This document shows positions 15,401 through 23,679 of a DNA stretch of 39,818 nucleotides, piece after piece; within the stretch, counting starts at the first letter, position 1, and every line of letters begins with the position of its first letter. The DNA comes from Myxococcota bacterium. GTDB lineage: Bacteria > Myxococcota_A > Polyangia > Polyangiales > Houyiibacteriaceae. The position numbers and the translations under genes are program-made. The DNA lies in NCBI GenBank assembly GCA_020629955.1, contig JAHDCI010000027.1, forward strand, positions 1 to 39,818. The letters run 5' to 3'. The notes beneath the pieces are model-generated. The model saw only the letters and a list, made by a program, of their open reading frames with translations. It did no database searches and was not told the DNA's origin.

Positions 15401-16038
15401 CCGTGACGATTCGGTACGGTGCCGGTTTCGAGTTTGCCTCCGCTCTTTCAAGCGAACATGTTGTCGCGCCGGTTCAGCTCGCGCGTCATACACTTCTCGG
15501 TCGCGCCGCCGTTGCTCTCGAAGATGGACGTTGTTCACTCGCCTTGGTCACCGGTCACCCTTCGTCGAAGGCAGAGCTTGCGGAACTTCGCTTGCGCCAT
15601 GAGGTCGAAGCGTTTGTGGACTATTTGGTAGCGGTCGCGAGCGAGGGGATCCAACGAGATGCCCATCACAGTTTGATCGTCATTGGAGGCGAGAGCGGTC
15701 GAGCTCTTCGCCGAGTCTTTTCGGAGGTCTCCCCAGAAGCAGCGCGGAGCACACTTTCCGGATGGACGGACGAGATGCGACAGGAAGCGCACGACTACTA
15801 TTTGCCCTTTGGGATTGTCGCCGGGCTCTCGATGCAGTGGAAAGAGCGACACCCGTCGAAGGTGGATGAGCTTATGGAGCGCCTTGCGCGAAAGGACCAA
15901 AACGCCGAACGGGAAGGGCGACTTTTTGAACGCCCACTACGCGGGACACATCGCCTGCGTCGACTGACGGGGCGGGAAGTCCTTGAGCGGATCGAGCGGC
16001 GTTTCGGACTCTTCTTTCGGGTCCGGGGTCAGGAGTGA
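12493..16038 (+). CDS. recC: RecBCD nuclease/helicase, gamma subunit RecC
   Basis: An 1181-residue protein, similar in length to E. coli RecC (1122). The N-terminus MLKLVYSHRPAHLLDALSEQ and the segment LGLAQRMGIAANL align with the start of E. coli RecC. Further along, FVAFDAIFVVGLSEGALPRR resembles the RecC segment preceding its inactivated helicase core. No Walker A motif is present, as expected: RecC is a helicase- and nuclease-like scaffold that splits the duplex and recognises Chi. The ATG at 12493 gives the conserved N-terminus; a TTG four codons upstream is less likely. The stop overlaps the GTG of the next gene by four bases (GTGA). RecB and RecD follow but are separated from recC by two unknown genes. 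Confidence 0.92.
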   Translation: MLKLVYSHRPAHLLDALSEQVISIRDRSPLLPISVLSAGASVERSIELGLAQRMGIAANLRHSRPRRYLAELLQRRSEVELLNRRALERRLLALLGDARFLDAPGLQPLRRYLHAELSDRTPGRRTVQLSRKLSRLYDQLALHAPARLLEMEENVPSISFEGEGSASTPIWQASLWRELRRVVPELPLYACYRQLREVAPKTPLFVYGLSELPIAVLQSLRVLSEGTDVTVLHPNPCREFWEDALGREDELDDATPLPLAWWGRLGRETIRRLNEAAGGSFEARFEDPDIPRVEESAEAFAGDLSGEESGQTSLFPMLGVPSGSHRPTRGLLHRIRDDILLYRRGDRGANAASAELVDPSLRIAAAPNLKRELEYVAESIWEVVREEGIRFSDIALRVPPGALSSVLPVLERVFSEAENIPYHVASTALHLRSAPFELVEAIVALLETDLRRADMLRVLMHPRLRVEGLRMEGGAERAHWPALVDLAGAFQGLDRAAFAGTYVEGDSLNWRQAALRWSLGELMGDAAPLSLDGYAYRPVSGGHDASPHLLAERVQSILKAATRAREPGTLEEWSTFFAELIETFVEPRGDRERQQLQRVVRVARNLLRGSQGIVVSSGPAAPETEDVLGAQVFSFEAAAELFLGGVRSLAASEGEVLCEGVHVAELEDSQFVAFDAIFVVGLSEGALPRRAGGDDLSGMGERDEVAELIASRPAQRDRYAFLELFQLARRRLYFSWVAFDASSGEKVEPASLLHQLLSLLEHQYLGASARVERIDWLRAREQIASPRGNARAALGEATIEASILLGGERARRALGREIVRSDLHGLPPHWEDALFLGAQENSLSFEDAAPESPVFLSSLKTFLRNPAQGFASDRLAMRDDDEREAFAREEEPLRASGLDRVAALRGALLDGLATRQRPEKLFRERIEVLKDAGRWPLGALNEREMERCDQILESWKKGLIGSVSRSGLKPVTIRYGAGFEFASALSSEHVVAPVQLARHTLLGRAAVALEDGRCSLALVTGHPSSKAELAELRLRHEVEAFVDYLVAVASEGIQRDAHHSLIVIGGESGRALRRVFSEVSPEAARSTLSGWTDEMRQEAHDYYLPFGIVAGLSMQWKERHPSKVDELMERLARKDQNAEREGRLFERPLRGTHRLRRLTGREVLERIERRFGLFFRVRGQE

Positions 16039-17066
16039 AGCGCACCCGTCCCGCCCTACTTCTCGGCCTGCTCGCGCTTACGCTGGGCCCGCTTTTCATC
16101 GCGTGGTCTGGCGAATCTCGCCTTTCGGCAGAAGAACGGCGCGCGCTGGAGCTCCTGCAAGAGTTGGGTACCCGGCGCGGGGAGGAGCTCGTTTCGTCGC
16201 GCTCCTCGCTTTCGCTTACCGATCCCCTGACGCAATCGGAGTTTGAATCCGAAATCAGGGGGTTTGATTTGGACTCGGATTGTACCGCCTTCAACTTTCC
16301 GCCGCCCGCTTTTGGGCAACCGCGAGAGCGTACCCGGGAGGAGGTTGCCCGATGCATCGGTTCGTTTCGTCCTTTCGCGGAGCGAGTTGCTTCCAGCGGA
16401 TCTTTAAGGGCGCCGCGAATCGATGAGGAACCTGGTTCCCTTTTCGCCATCGCTCAGCTTCTCGCTTCGCGAGAGTTTCTTCGACTTCCTCGCGATCAAC
16501 GTCTCGAGCTGCGGGCGCTCTATCTCTTAATCCGATGGGACCTTCTGCGTGGGCCATCGGGAACGCTCGACACATTCGATTCTCTACTTCGCGAAGTGGA
16601 CCGCTTTCGAGACGAGCTCGAGGAGGGGCCACCGCCAGAACTCTGCCGCCAGATCCTCGACATCGTGCGCGATTCCGTTCCCCGTTTCGAAGCTCTTCAT
16701 CCCGGAATGCTTCTGGCGTTCGACCGTCGTCGCATTGGGCCGCACGATTTGGACCTTGGGCTCTATTCGCTCTGGAAGGATCCGCCGTGCCCAAGTGCCA
16801 ATAGCGCCATGGAGTGCGACCCTTTGCTCGCGGATGCGAGCGAGGAACCGTTTTGGTTTCACGCCGTTCAGAACTTTGCGGAAACGGCGCCGAGAGCTTC
16901 TGAGATCCTCATTCGGGGTCGCATTCATCGAGTTGTGGTCGAGTCGGCCCAGCGGCGTTACGTCGCCGAAAGGCTGCGGCGCATGTTGGGTGCTCGCGCG
17001 CGGCTGATCGATGCAATTTTAGAACTCGCGCAGGTCGGTGCAGACATCGATCGAGGAAGCATTTGA
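16035..17066 (+). CDS. Unknown single-pass membrane protein inside the rec operon (A)
   Basis: A 343-residue protein starting at GTG, which overlaps the recC stop (GTGA). A hydrophobic segment at about 7-23 (ALLLGLLALTLGPLFIAW), preceded by Lys/Arg, predicts an N-in anchor with the remaining 320 residues outside the cytoplasm. The body is mostly helical with five cysteines. There is no recognisable enzymatic motif. The stretch from VARC (about residue 110) to RLPRDQR, then WDLLRGPSG, lines up with VADC, then RLSPDER and FAHARGPRG, in the next gene, so the two are probably diverged paralogs. A periplasmic-facing protein in a DNA-repair operon is unexpected. The function is unknown. Confidence 0.8.
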   Translation: MKRTRPALLLGLLALTLGPLFIAWSGESRLSAEERRALELLQELGTRRGEELVSSRSSLSLTDPLTQSEFESEIRGFDLDSDCTAFNFPPPAFGQPRERTREEVARCIGSFRPFAERVASSGSLRAPRIDEEPGSLFAIAQLLASREFLRLPRDQRLELRALYLLIRWDLLRGPSGTLDTFDSLLREVDRFRDELEEGPPPELCRQILDIVRDSVPRFEALHPGMLLAFDRRRIGPHDLDLGLYSLWKDPPCPSANSAMECDPLLADASEEPFWFHAVQNFAETAPRASEILIRGRIHRVVVESAQRRYVAERLRRMLGARARLIDAILELAQVGADIDRGSI

Positions 17067-17118
17067 TCGTCAGGAGCGTAGAAGGAACTGTGAACGCAGC
17101 TCACATTGCGGTCGAACG

Positions 17119-18363
17119 ATGAAGAAGCCGGCTGAAACAACCTCTCGGACAAGACGCGTCCGCCTCGTGCAAATCGGGGTGATTTGGCTTCTTGCTGGTT
17201 TGGTTGCGCTCGTCTTCTTACCGGGCATCGACCGTGATGCTCTCGCCGCTACTCGACAAGCTCGTAGGGCGTGGGCGCAGGAGTGGCACGATCGTGAGGA
17301 GGCAAGCGACTATTCTGATTGGCTCGCCGCGACACCCGACCGGCTCTGCGCTCAAGCTCTTTCGGATCTACTCCCGTTCGGCTGCATGCAGTCCTATTAC
17401 CAGCGACGCAGTTTAACCCTGAATGCGGGGCTTCCCGCCACGAACGAGCACGTTGCGGATTGCCTCTCGATGCTTCGCGAAGTTTCCGCGCTCGCAGAGT
17501 CTCCCAATCTCGTGACCCATGAAGAGGACGACGAGCGAGCGACTCCGCTGTTGCTCGATCTCGCCTTCTTCGCAGAGAAACGTCTCTCCCCCGACGAGCG
17601 CCTTCATGCGTTTATCGCGCTTGAACAGCTCGCATTTGCCCACGCTCGCGGACCTCGCGGGCTTTTCTTCACGGAGTCCCTCTTCGCCGAGTCGCCGGTC
17701 CGTGTCGAGCTTGCTCTAAGCGACCGGACCCATCCAATCTCCGCGGAGGCTCGTTCTGCGCTGAGTGAACTTGTGACACGATTTCCCGAAAACCGAGCCG
17801 CGATATGGGGCTTCCCGCTCTACGCAGAGGCACCGGTCGCGGAGTACGCCGGATCCTCCGCTGCGGACCAAGCCTATCTTTGGTCGCTGGTCCCACCGGA
17901 AGCGCCTTCCCTACGAGCGATGACGCGTCATCCGAGTACGTATTTTCGTCAACCCAATGTACAAAGATTCGCGGAGACCGAAGAGATGCGCGACGCGCTC
18001 GGTCTCGCCACTTCGCTCGGTTTCGAGAGCCCGCGAATGCGTCGGGCTCTTGCGGGGAGTGCGCTTGAGGGGCTGGTCGACGCGCGCCGAATACGTGAGC
18101 GAAGGAGCGAACAGCTTGAAGAGTTGCTCGCCATGCGGCTCAGGTGGCGCGGAGAAGTCTATCTCCTCGAGGTTGCGGGAGAGCTTGCGTTCGAGGACCG
18201 ATGTCCAGAAGAGGGTGCCGAGCTTCATGCTCGGGAAGGGCGTGCGGTGGTACGCGATGGAGGCGAAAACGAGCGAAAGTTGGAGCTCTATTTGGAAGCC
18301 GGGAGTGCACGGCCGATCGCGTCGATCTCGTATCGATGTTTGCCTAGCTCTATGCCACGCTGA
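17119..18363 (+). CDS. Unknown single-pass membrane protein inside the rec operon (B)
   Basis: A 414-residue protein. The ATG at 17119 (MKKPAETTSRTRRVRLVQ) puts a basic segment before a hydrophobic anchor at about 19-37; an upstream in-frame start at 17038 would overlap the previous gene and add 27 hydrophilic residues. The exported part is helical up to about residue 340 and ends in a beta-rich module (about 345-414) with two cysteines, after EVYLLEVAGELAFEDRC. Overall it has the same plan as the preceding gene, with a VADC segment and RLSPDERLHAFIALEQL matching RLPRDQRLELRALYLLI. The stop is five bases before the recB start, so it is tightly linked to RecB production. No known family was recognised. 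Confidence 0.8.
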   Translation: MKKPAETTSRTRRVRLVQIGVIWLLAGLVALVFLPGIDRDALAATRQARRAWAQEWHDREEASDYSDWLAATPDRLCAQALSDLLPFGCMQSYYQRRSLTLNAGLPATNEHVADCLSMLREVSALAESPNLVTHEEDDERATPLLLDLAFFAEKRLSPDERLHAFIALEQLAFAHARGPRGLFFTESLFAESPVRVELALSDRTHPISAEARSALSELVTRFPENRAAIWGFPLYAEAPVAEYAGSSAADQAYLWSLVPPEAPSLRAMTRHPSTYFRQPNVQRFAETEEMRDALGLATSLGFESPRMRRALAGSALEGLVDARRIRERRSEQLEELLAMRLRWRGEVYLLEVAGELAFEDRCPEEGAELHAREGRAVVRDGGENERKLELYLEAGSARPIASISYRCLPSSMPR

Positions 18364-18368
18364 CCACG

Positions 18369-21300
18369 ATGACGTGGCGGTACCCATACCCAGCGATTCT
18401 CGACGAGCTCGGAGAAGGGCATGCGGTAATTGAGGCCTCGGCCGGCACCGGGAAAACACACACGCTTGAGCACGTCTACCTGAAGCTCTTGCTCTCCGGT
18501 GTCGAGCCATCCGAAATCTTGCTCGTCACGTTTACGGAAGCGGCGACACAAGAAATGCGTGCTCGTCTCCGCGGCACGCTCGAACGAATCGCGTACGGCT
18601 CCGGGGAGAGAGCCCACCGTTCGGAGGAAGGCCCCTTCTGGGAGATCGGTGATCGCGAACGAGCGTTGGTTCGTTCTGCGCTGGCGTCGTTCGAGGGGGC
18701 GCCAATCTCCACGATTCATGGTTTCTGTCGCCGCGCGCTCTCGGAGCTTGCGTTCGAAAGCGGAGAAGATGTGGCGACGACCTTGGTCGAGCCGCGTCGC
18801 ATTTTTCATCGATGCTTTCGAGACGAGCTGCGCGTCGTTCTCGCCGAGGAGCACGAGCTTCGAGACGTGCTTTTTGCGGTGCTCTCAAATGTTCACGAAG
18901 ACTCGCTCGAACAAGCGCTCTTCGAATGGTCTACGGAGCGTGGGCAGCGCCGTCCGATCTGGTCCGAGGAAGGGTTTCGCCACGCACTGGAAGCACTGCT
19001 TCGGATCCCTGGGTCCCGCGAGCGCGAATCTCTTATCGCCGCAGAGGTGCCTCGAAAAGACCATCAACAGAAGCTCCACTCGGCGCTTTCTGCACTCGTG
19101 AAGATCGCGAAAGGGGCGAACGATTCAGCCCTTCCCGAGACCCTGGTGAAAATCGATGAGTGGCGAACAAAGGAACTTGTGCGGGGCGTCTCGACGGAGC
19201 AATGGGTGCTCTCCAAGCTGGTCGGTCAACTCGCCGAGACGAAGGACGCTGTCGAGAATCTTCTTCGGCGATCAATTCGTCCCTTTGGCGTGCTGCTGCA
19301 GCGCCTTCTGCCGCGTATCGAAGCCCGCGCAGACGTTCTGAAACGGAGCCGCGGCGCGCTCGATTTTGACGACATGCTGCTTCGCGTTCATCGTGCGGTC
19401 ACGCGAGGAGATTCGGGGGCTGCGATTCGGGCGTTGCGTTCGCGATATCGAATCGCATTGGTGGACGAGTTTCAAGATACCGACCGGATTCAATGGGAGA
19501 TTTTCGAACGAGTCTTCGTTGGAGAAGGGCCGCCCGACCGGAGATTGATGGTCATCGGTGACCCGAAGCAGGCCATCTACTCCTTTCGAAATGCAGACGT
19601 CGTAACGTATCGCAACGCCAAGGAGCGCCTCCTTCGAGAAGGTGGGAAGTTGCTTCGCTTGCGGACGTCGTACCGAAGCGGTCCGGCGCTGCTCGACAGG
19701 CTTAACGATATCGTCGAAGAGCTCTCGAGCGACCTCGACGAAGCAGAGCCTTTGATGTGCGGCGTTCCTGAGCGGCGGCTCATGTTTGGAGAGCAGGAGG
19801 GACCGCCCCTCTGTCTCTGGCATGTCGTGGGAGAGAAGGAACCGGCTCCCTCCGAGGCGCGCGCGGTCATCGCAGACGCGATCGCCTCGGAGTGTATCGC
19901 ACTTTGTGAGGGCCAGACGGATGTCGTGGATGGCGATGGTGAACTGCGCCCACTGCGCTACGGAGATATCTATGTCCTTGCGCGGACGGGGCGGGAACTG
20001 GAAGAGGTCGCTTCTGCGCTCCGGCGGCGCGGGGTTCCATTTTCGCTCTCCGCGCGGGGGGGGATCTTCGAAACCAAAGAGGCACGAGATACCAAGGCGA
20101 TGCTTGAGGCGATCATCGATCCCTCAAGCCCCAGCAAGCGTGCGCGCGCTTGGATGACGCCATTCTTTGATCGCGGTCTCCGGAGCCTCCCACACGCCGG
20201 GGAACGGGCCGGGCTTCTCGAGACTCGTCTTCAGAGATGGAACGAGCTGGCCCGGCGCGGCGACTTTCCGGCGCTGAGTGATGCTCTTCTCCATCAAAGC
20301 GGCCTCTCACGTCGGTTGCTCTTTTTGAAAGATCTGCGCGCCTTGTCGAACTTTGAGCAGGTATTCGATGTGCTCGCGGAGGAGCTGAGGGGACGACCAC
20401 ATCCCGAGCGCTTGGTCGAGCATCTCGACGCATTGATCAAGGGGCGAGCCGTTGCTCGGGGAGATACCAGCGTTCGCACGTTGCCGGAATCGGACTCGGT
20501 CACGCTGCTGACGATTCATCGCTCGAAAGGGCTGCAGGCCGACGTCGTTTTTCTGACCGGGGGCTTTACCCAATCGCGTGGCGGGTCTGAGCTTTCTCCC
20601 CGTATCTGCAACGGCGCAGACGACGGCGAGCGTGAGGCTTGGTTGCCACCTCTCTCACCGGATGTGGAAGAGCGCGCACTTGCACATGAACGCGCGGAAG
20701 AGATCCGTTTGCTCTATGTCGCGATTACGAGGGCGCGGGTACGTCTCTACTTGCCGTATCTTGCTCCCGAGGCGCCAAATCTCGATGAACATTCGGATGC
20801 GGAGATGGAAAGCCGGAAAGGCACGAAGGCTCCCAAAGGTCCGTACCGTTACCTAAACGCGATTCTCGCCGATGGCCTTGGCGGGAGGTGGGTGCGACAA
20901 GGCGACGCCCGCTTCGAGACGCTGGCCCAGGAGTGGACGCAAAGCCGCAACGCGAACGATGAAGAGAAGCGTTTGCAAGGGGGGCTATTCGATGTGCTCG
21001 AACAGATTTCGCCGGCTCGGAGGAGGGGCGGTCGGGATTTTCGAGACATTCGCATCGAACGCGGCGGGCGTACGCTCACTTCCTACACGCGCATGAGTCA
21101 GACAAAGTCGAGCGTTTCGATGATGAGTGAATCTCTGAGCGATGCGCTCTGGGAGGAGGAGCTCGCCCTCCAGGTCGAAGAGCGAGACGAAGCAAAGATC
21201 GATAGCGACGATCAAAGGTCCGTCGCGGAGTCGCTGCCGGGAGGCGCTGCGATGGGCACATTTCTTCACGCCCTGATTGAGGACCTCGACTATGACCTTT

Positions 21301-21914
21301 TGAACCGAGACCCGGTCGCGTGGAAAGAGGCTGAACGAACGCGTTTTCGCGCGCGGCTTCGGGCGGATGAGTGTGGCGTTCGGCACTCGCGAATCGAGGA
21401 TGCGCTGACGCTGGTATCCCAGGCAATGTGTGCACCTCAGGCGTTTGGACTCGGGGGCGCGCCACACGTTACGCTTCCGGAAGGCTTCGCCTCCATCGCA
21501 CCGCCTCGTCTTGCGGAGATGGAGTTTCTCTTTTCTGTCGGGGAGGAAGAGCGATACATCCGGGGCGTCATCGATTTGGTTTTTGAGCATCAAGGCCGGG
21601 TCTACTTTGTCGACTGGAAGTCGGATCGATTGCCTCGAAGCACGGACCTGGGTGAATACGTATCAAGCCGCTACGGCCTGCAGGCCAAGCTCTACACCGT
21701 TGCGATCGCAAGGCAGCTCCGCCTGATGACTCGCGAGCGATATGAGGCTCGATTCGGAGGTTTGATCTACGCGTTCCTGCGGAGAATGCCGGCGGGGCAA
21801 GGGGTGGTTTTTCAGCGGCCGAGTTTTGAGGATTACGCGCTCTACGAGCACGCGCTTCTTACCGAGGATGCTCCGTTTGGATACCGCTTAGACAAACGGG
21901 CAGGGCCTTCATGA
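18369..21914 (+). CDS. recB: RecBCD nuclease/helicase, beta subunit RecB
   Basis: An 1181-residue protein (E. coli RecB is 1180). The N-terminal UvrD/SF1A helicase has Walker A EASAGTGKTHT (Lys29), motif Ia LLVTFTEAAT, motif II VDEFQDTD (365-372), motif III GDPKQAIYSFRNAD, motif V TIHRSKGLQ and motif VI LLYVAITRAR. The C-terminal RecB nuclease domain is intact: GTFLHALIEDLDYD (His967), GVIDL (Asp1069), VDWKSDRL (Asp1082, Lys1084) and YGLQAKLY. These correspond to the E. coli His956, Asp1067, Asp1080 and Lys1082 set. It is therefore a complete 3'-5' translocating helicase and the single nuclease of the complex. It follows the unknown gene B by five bases and overlaps recD by four (ATGA). Confidence 0.97.
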   Translation: MTWRYPYPAILDELGEGHAVIEASAGTGKTHTLEHVYLKLLLSGVEPSEILLVTFTEAATQEMRARLRGTLERIAYGSGERAHRSEEGPFWEIGDRERALVRSALASFEGAPISTIHGFCRRALSELAFESGEDVATTLVEPRRIFHRCFRDELRVVLAEEHELRDVLFAVLSNVHEDSLEQALFEWSTERGQRRPIWSEEGFRHALEALLRIPGSRERESLIAAEVPRKDHQQKLHSALSALVKIAKGANDSALPETLVKIDEWRTKELVRGVSTEQWVLSKLVGQLAETKDAVENLLRRSIRPFGVLLQRLLPRIEARADVLKRSRGALDFDDMLLRVHRAVTRGDSGAAIRALRSRYRIALVDEFQDTDRIQWEIFERVFVGEGPPDRRLMVIGDPKQAIYSFRNADVVTYRNAKERLLREGGKLLRLRTSYRSGPALLDRLNDIVEELSSDLDEAEPLMCGVPERRLMFGEQEGPPLCLWHVVGEKEPAPSEARAVIADAIASECIALCEGQTDVVDGDGELRPLRYGDIYVLARTGRELEEVASALRRRGVPFSLSARGGIFETKEARDTKAMLEAIIDPSSPSKRARAWMTPFFDRGLRSLPHAGERAGLLETRLQRWNELARRGDFPALSDALLHQSGLSRRLLFLKDLRALSNFEQVFDVLAEELRGRPHPERLVEHLDALIKGRAVARGDTSVRTLPESDSVTLLTIHRSKGLQADVVFLTGGFTQSRGGSELSPRICNGADDGEREAWLPPLSPDVEERALAHERAEEIRLLYVAITRARVRLYLPYLAPEAPNLDEHSDAEMESRKGTKAPKGPYRYLNAILADGLGGRWVRQGDARFETLAQEWTQSRNANDEEKRLQGGLFDVLEQISPARRRGGRDFRDIRIERGGRTLTSYTRMSQTKSSVSMMSESLSDALWEEELALQVEERDEAKIDSDDQRSVAESLPGGAAMGTFLHALIEDLDYDLLNRDPVAWKEAERTRFRARLRADECGVRHSRIEDALTLVSQAMCAPQAFGLGGAPHVTLPEGFASIAPPRLAEMEFLFSVGEEERYIRGVIDLVFEHQGRVYFVDWKSDRLPRSTDLGEYVSSRYGLQAKLYTVAIARQLRLMTRERYEARFGGLIYAFLRRMPAGQGVVFQRPSFEDYALYEHALLTEDAPFGYRLDKRAGPS

Positions 21915-23677
21915 GCCCCCCGTTGCTGAAGAACTTTCCGCTCGAACGAGCGGACCTTTCGCTCGGGTGGGAGCTCTCATCGTTTGCGCCGGAGCACTGT
22001 CGCCAGCGCATTGCGCTTCTGATCGCCTTTTATCGGTTTGCACGCGCACATGGGAGTTCCTGCTTGCCGCTCTCTCCTCCAGTGCTGGCGGAAGTCTATG
22101 CGCATTTGCCCGAGGCTTTGGAGGAAGAGGACGGCATCCGAGTCTCGCTCGAAGAACTCCACCGCGCGGCAGCAGAGCTCCCGAAGATTTCGTCGCTGAC
22201 GGGTCTGGGCCAGCCCTTTGTTCTGCGAGCGGAAGGGATGCTCTCGCTCCGAGATGACCTCGCGGAAGCATCGCTTGCCGAGTCGGTTCGTAGATTGAGA
22301 CGGCAGCCATCGCCCGACCCTCGCGCTGTCGAGGAAGCGGCTCGCTTTGTCCTGGAGCGACCCGCTGTCGTCAACGATGTCGAGATACGCCTCTCCCGCT
22401 CGCAAGAGCAGGCGCTTCGATTCGCGCTTTCGAGTCCGATGACGCTTCTTTCCGGAGAACCTGGAACCGGCAAAACGACGATTGCGGTGTCCCTGCTTCG
22501 AGCGTTTCTCTCGCTCGGTTATCGCCCCGAAGAAATGGTTCTTTGTGCACCCACCGGGCGTGCGGCCGATCGACTCGGTCGTTCGATCGCGCGGAGCCTC
22601 GAAGGGCTTCCCTCGCCGATGCCCGAGGAACGCGCTCTTCTCAGCGTTCGCGCGCAGACCGTTCATCGCCTGCTCGGCTACTCACCTCGACGGCGGGGGT
22701 TTCGCTATGGTGCATCAAGACCGGTTCAGGCGCGCGTCGTTTTGGTAGACGAATCGTCCATGCTGGACCTTGAGTTAGCGAAGGCGCTTTTCGATGCCAT
22801 CCACTCAGGAGGCGATCGCGCGACGCGGGTGATTCTGCTCGGCGATGCGCAGCAGCTCCCTGCGGTTGGCGTCGGCGCGGTCTACCGACAGCTTATGGAG
22901 GGGATGCCCGATTGTGCGGTTCGGTTGACCGAGAGCCACCGAATGCGAGCGGATGACCCGGAGGGCAGTGCGGTGCTTCACGCGGCTCGTCGAACCCGCG
23001 AGGGCGGCACGTCATTCGTGCGATACGAGCCAATTCGGAGCCTTCGACAGCTTCGCTTTTCGGGGTTCGAGCGAGCGAGCTTTTTGTCGGTCGATGGCTC
23101 ACTCGACAGTCTCGCGATCGACTATTTCTTGCGAGAGTGGCTTTCGCGCTTCGGACCTGCGGGCACCGCACGGGGCACCGGACAAATCCTCACCCTTACT
23201 CGCGGACGAGGCCTTGGAGCGCTGGGGATCGGTGAGCGCGCAACGGCGATTCGCGGCGGGCGCGGTGGCGAATGGCTCGCAGGGGACCCGGTCTTGATCA
23301 CCCGCAATGACTACGAACGTGGGCTATTTAATGGTGACCTCGGGAGAGTCGTCGAGGGCCCCAGCGGACAAGACGCACAATTCGGCGAAGCTCGCTTTGC
23401 GCTCGCGGCGTTGCGAAACAACGCGGAGCTCGCCTACGGGATCACGGTACACAAAGCCCAGGGCTCCGAATGGGACCATGTCGCGCTCGTTGTTCCGGAA
23501 AGCAGCTCTTCACTGGCGACGCGCGAGCTGATCTATACCGGCATTACCCGAGCCAAGCGGAGCGTCGTGGTGATCGCCTCGGACGAAGTTCTACGGCGCG
23601 CGCTCGATCGATCGACGCAAAGAGAGACCCGTTTGCTCGAACGGTTGGGGGCACCTCTCGCGTCTTCGGGCGACTGA
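21911..23677 (+). CDS. recD: RecBCD nuclease/helicase, alpha subunit RecD
   Basis: A 588-residue SF1B helicase, matching E. coli RecD (608). Walker A is LLSGEPGTGKTT (Lys188), motif II VDESSML (279-285), motif III GDAQQLPAVGVGAVY, and the C-terminal UvrD-like 2B segment is AYGITVHKAQGSEWD followed by LIYTGITRAKRSVVV. RecD is the 5'-3' motor of RecBCD. It overlaps recB by ATGA, so stoichiometric translation is likely. The operon ends here; the stop codon is only two bases from the end of the convergent dnaJ gene, leaving no room for a separate terminator. Confidence 0.96.
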   Translation: MSPPLLKNFPLERADLSLGWELSSFAPEHCRQRIALLIAFYRFARAHGSSCLPLSPPVLAEVYAHLPEALEEEDGIRVSLEELHRAAAELPKISSLTGLGQPFVLRAEGMLSLRDDLAEASLAESVRRLRRQPSPDPRAVEEAARFVLERPAVVNDVEIRLSRSQEQALRFALSSPMTLLSGEPGTGKTTIAVSLLRAFLSLGYRPEEMVLCAPTGRAADRLGRSIARSLEGLPSPMPEERALLSVRAQTVHRLLGYSPRRRGFRYGASRPVQARVVLVDESSMLDLELAKALFDAIHSGGDRATRVILLGDAQQLPAVGVGAVYRQLMEGMPDCAVRLTESHRMRADDPEGSAVLHAARRTREGGTSFVRYEPIRSLRQLRFSGFERASFLSVDGSLDSLAIDYFLREWLSRFGPAGTARGTGQILTLTRGRGLGALGIGERATAIRGGRGGEWLAGDPVLITRNDYERGLFNGDLGRVVEGPSGQDAQFGEARFALAALRNNAELAYGITVHKAQGSEWDHVALVVPESSSSLATRELIYTGITRAKRSVVVIASDEVLRRALDRSTQRETRLLERLGAPLASSGD

Positions 23678-23679
23678 AG

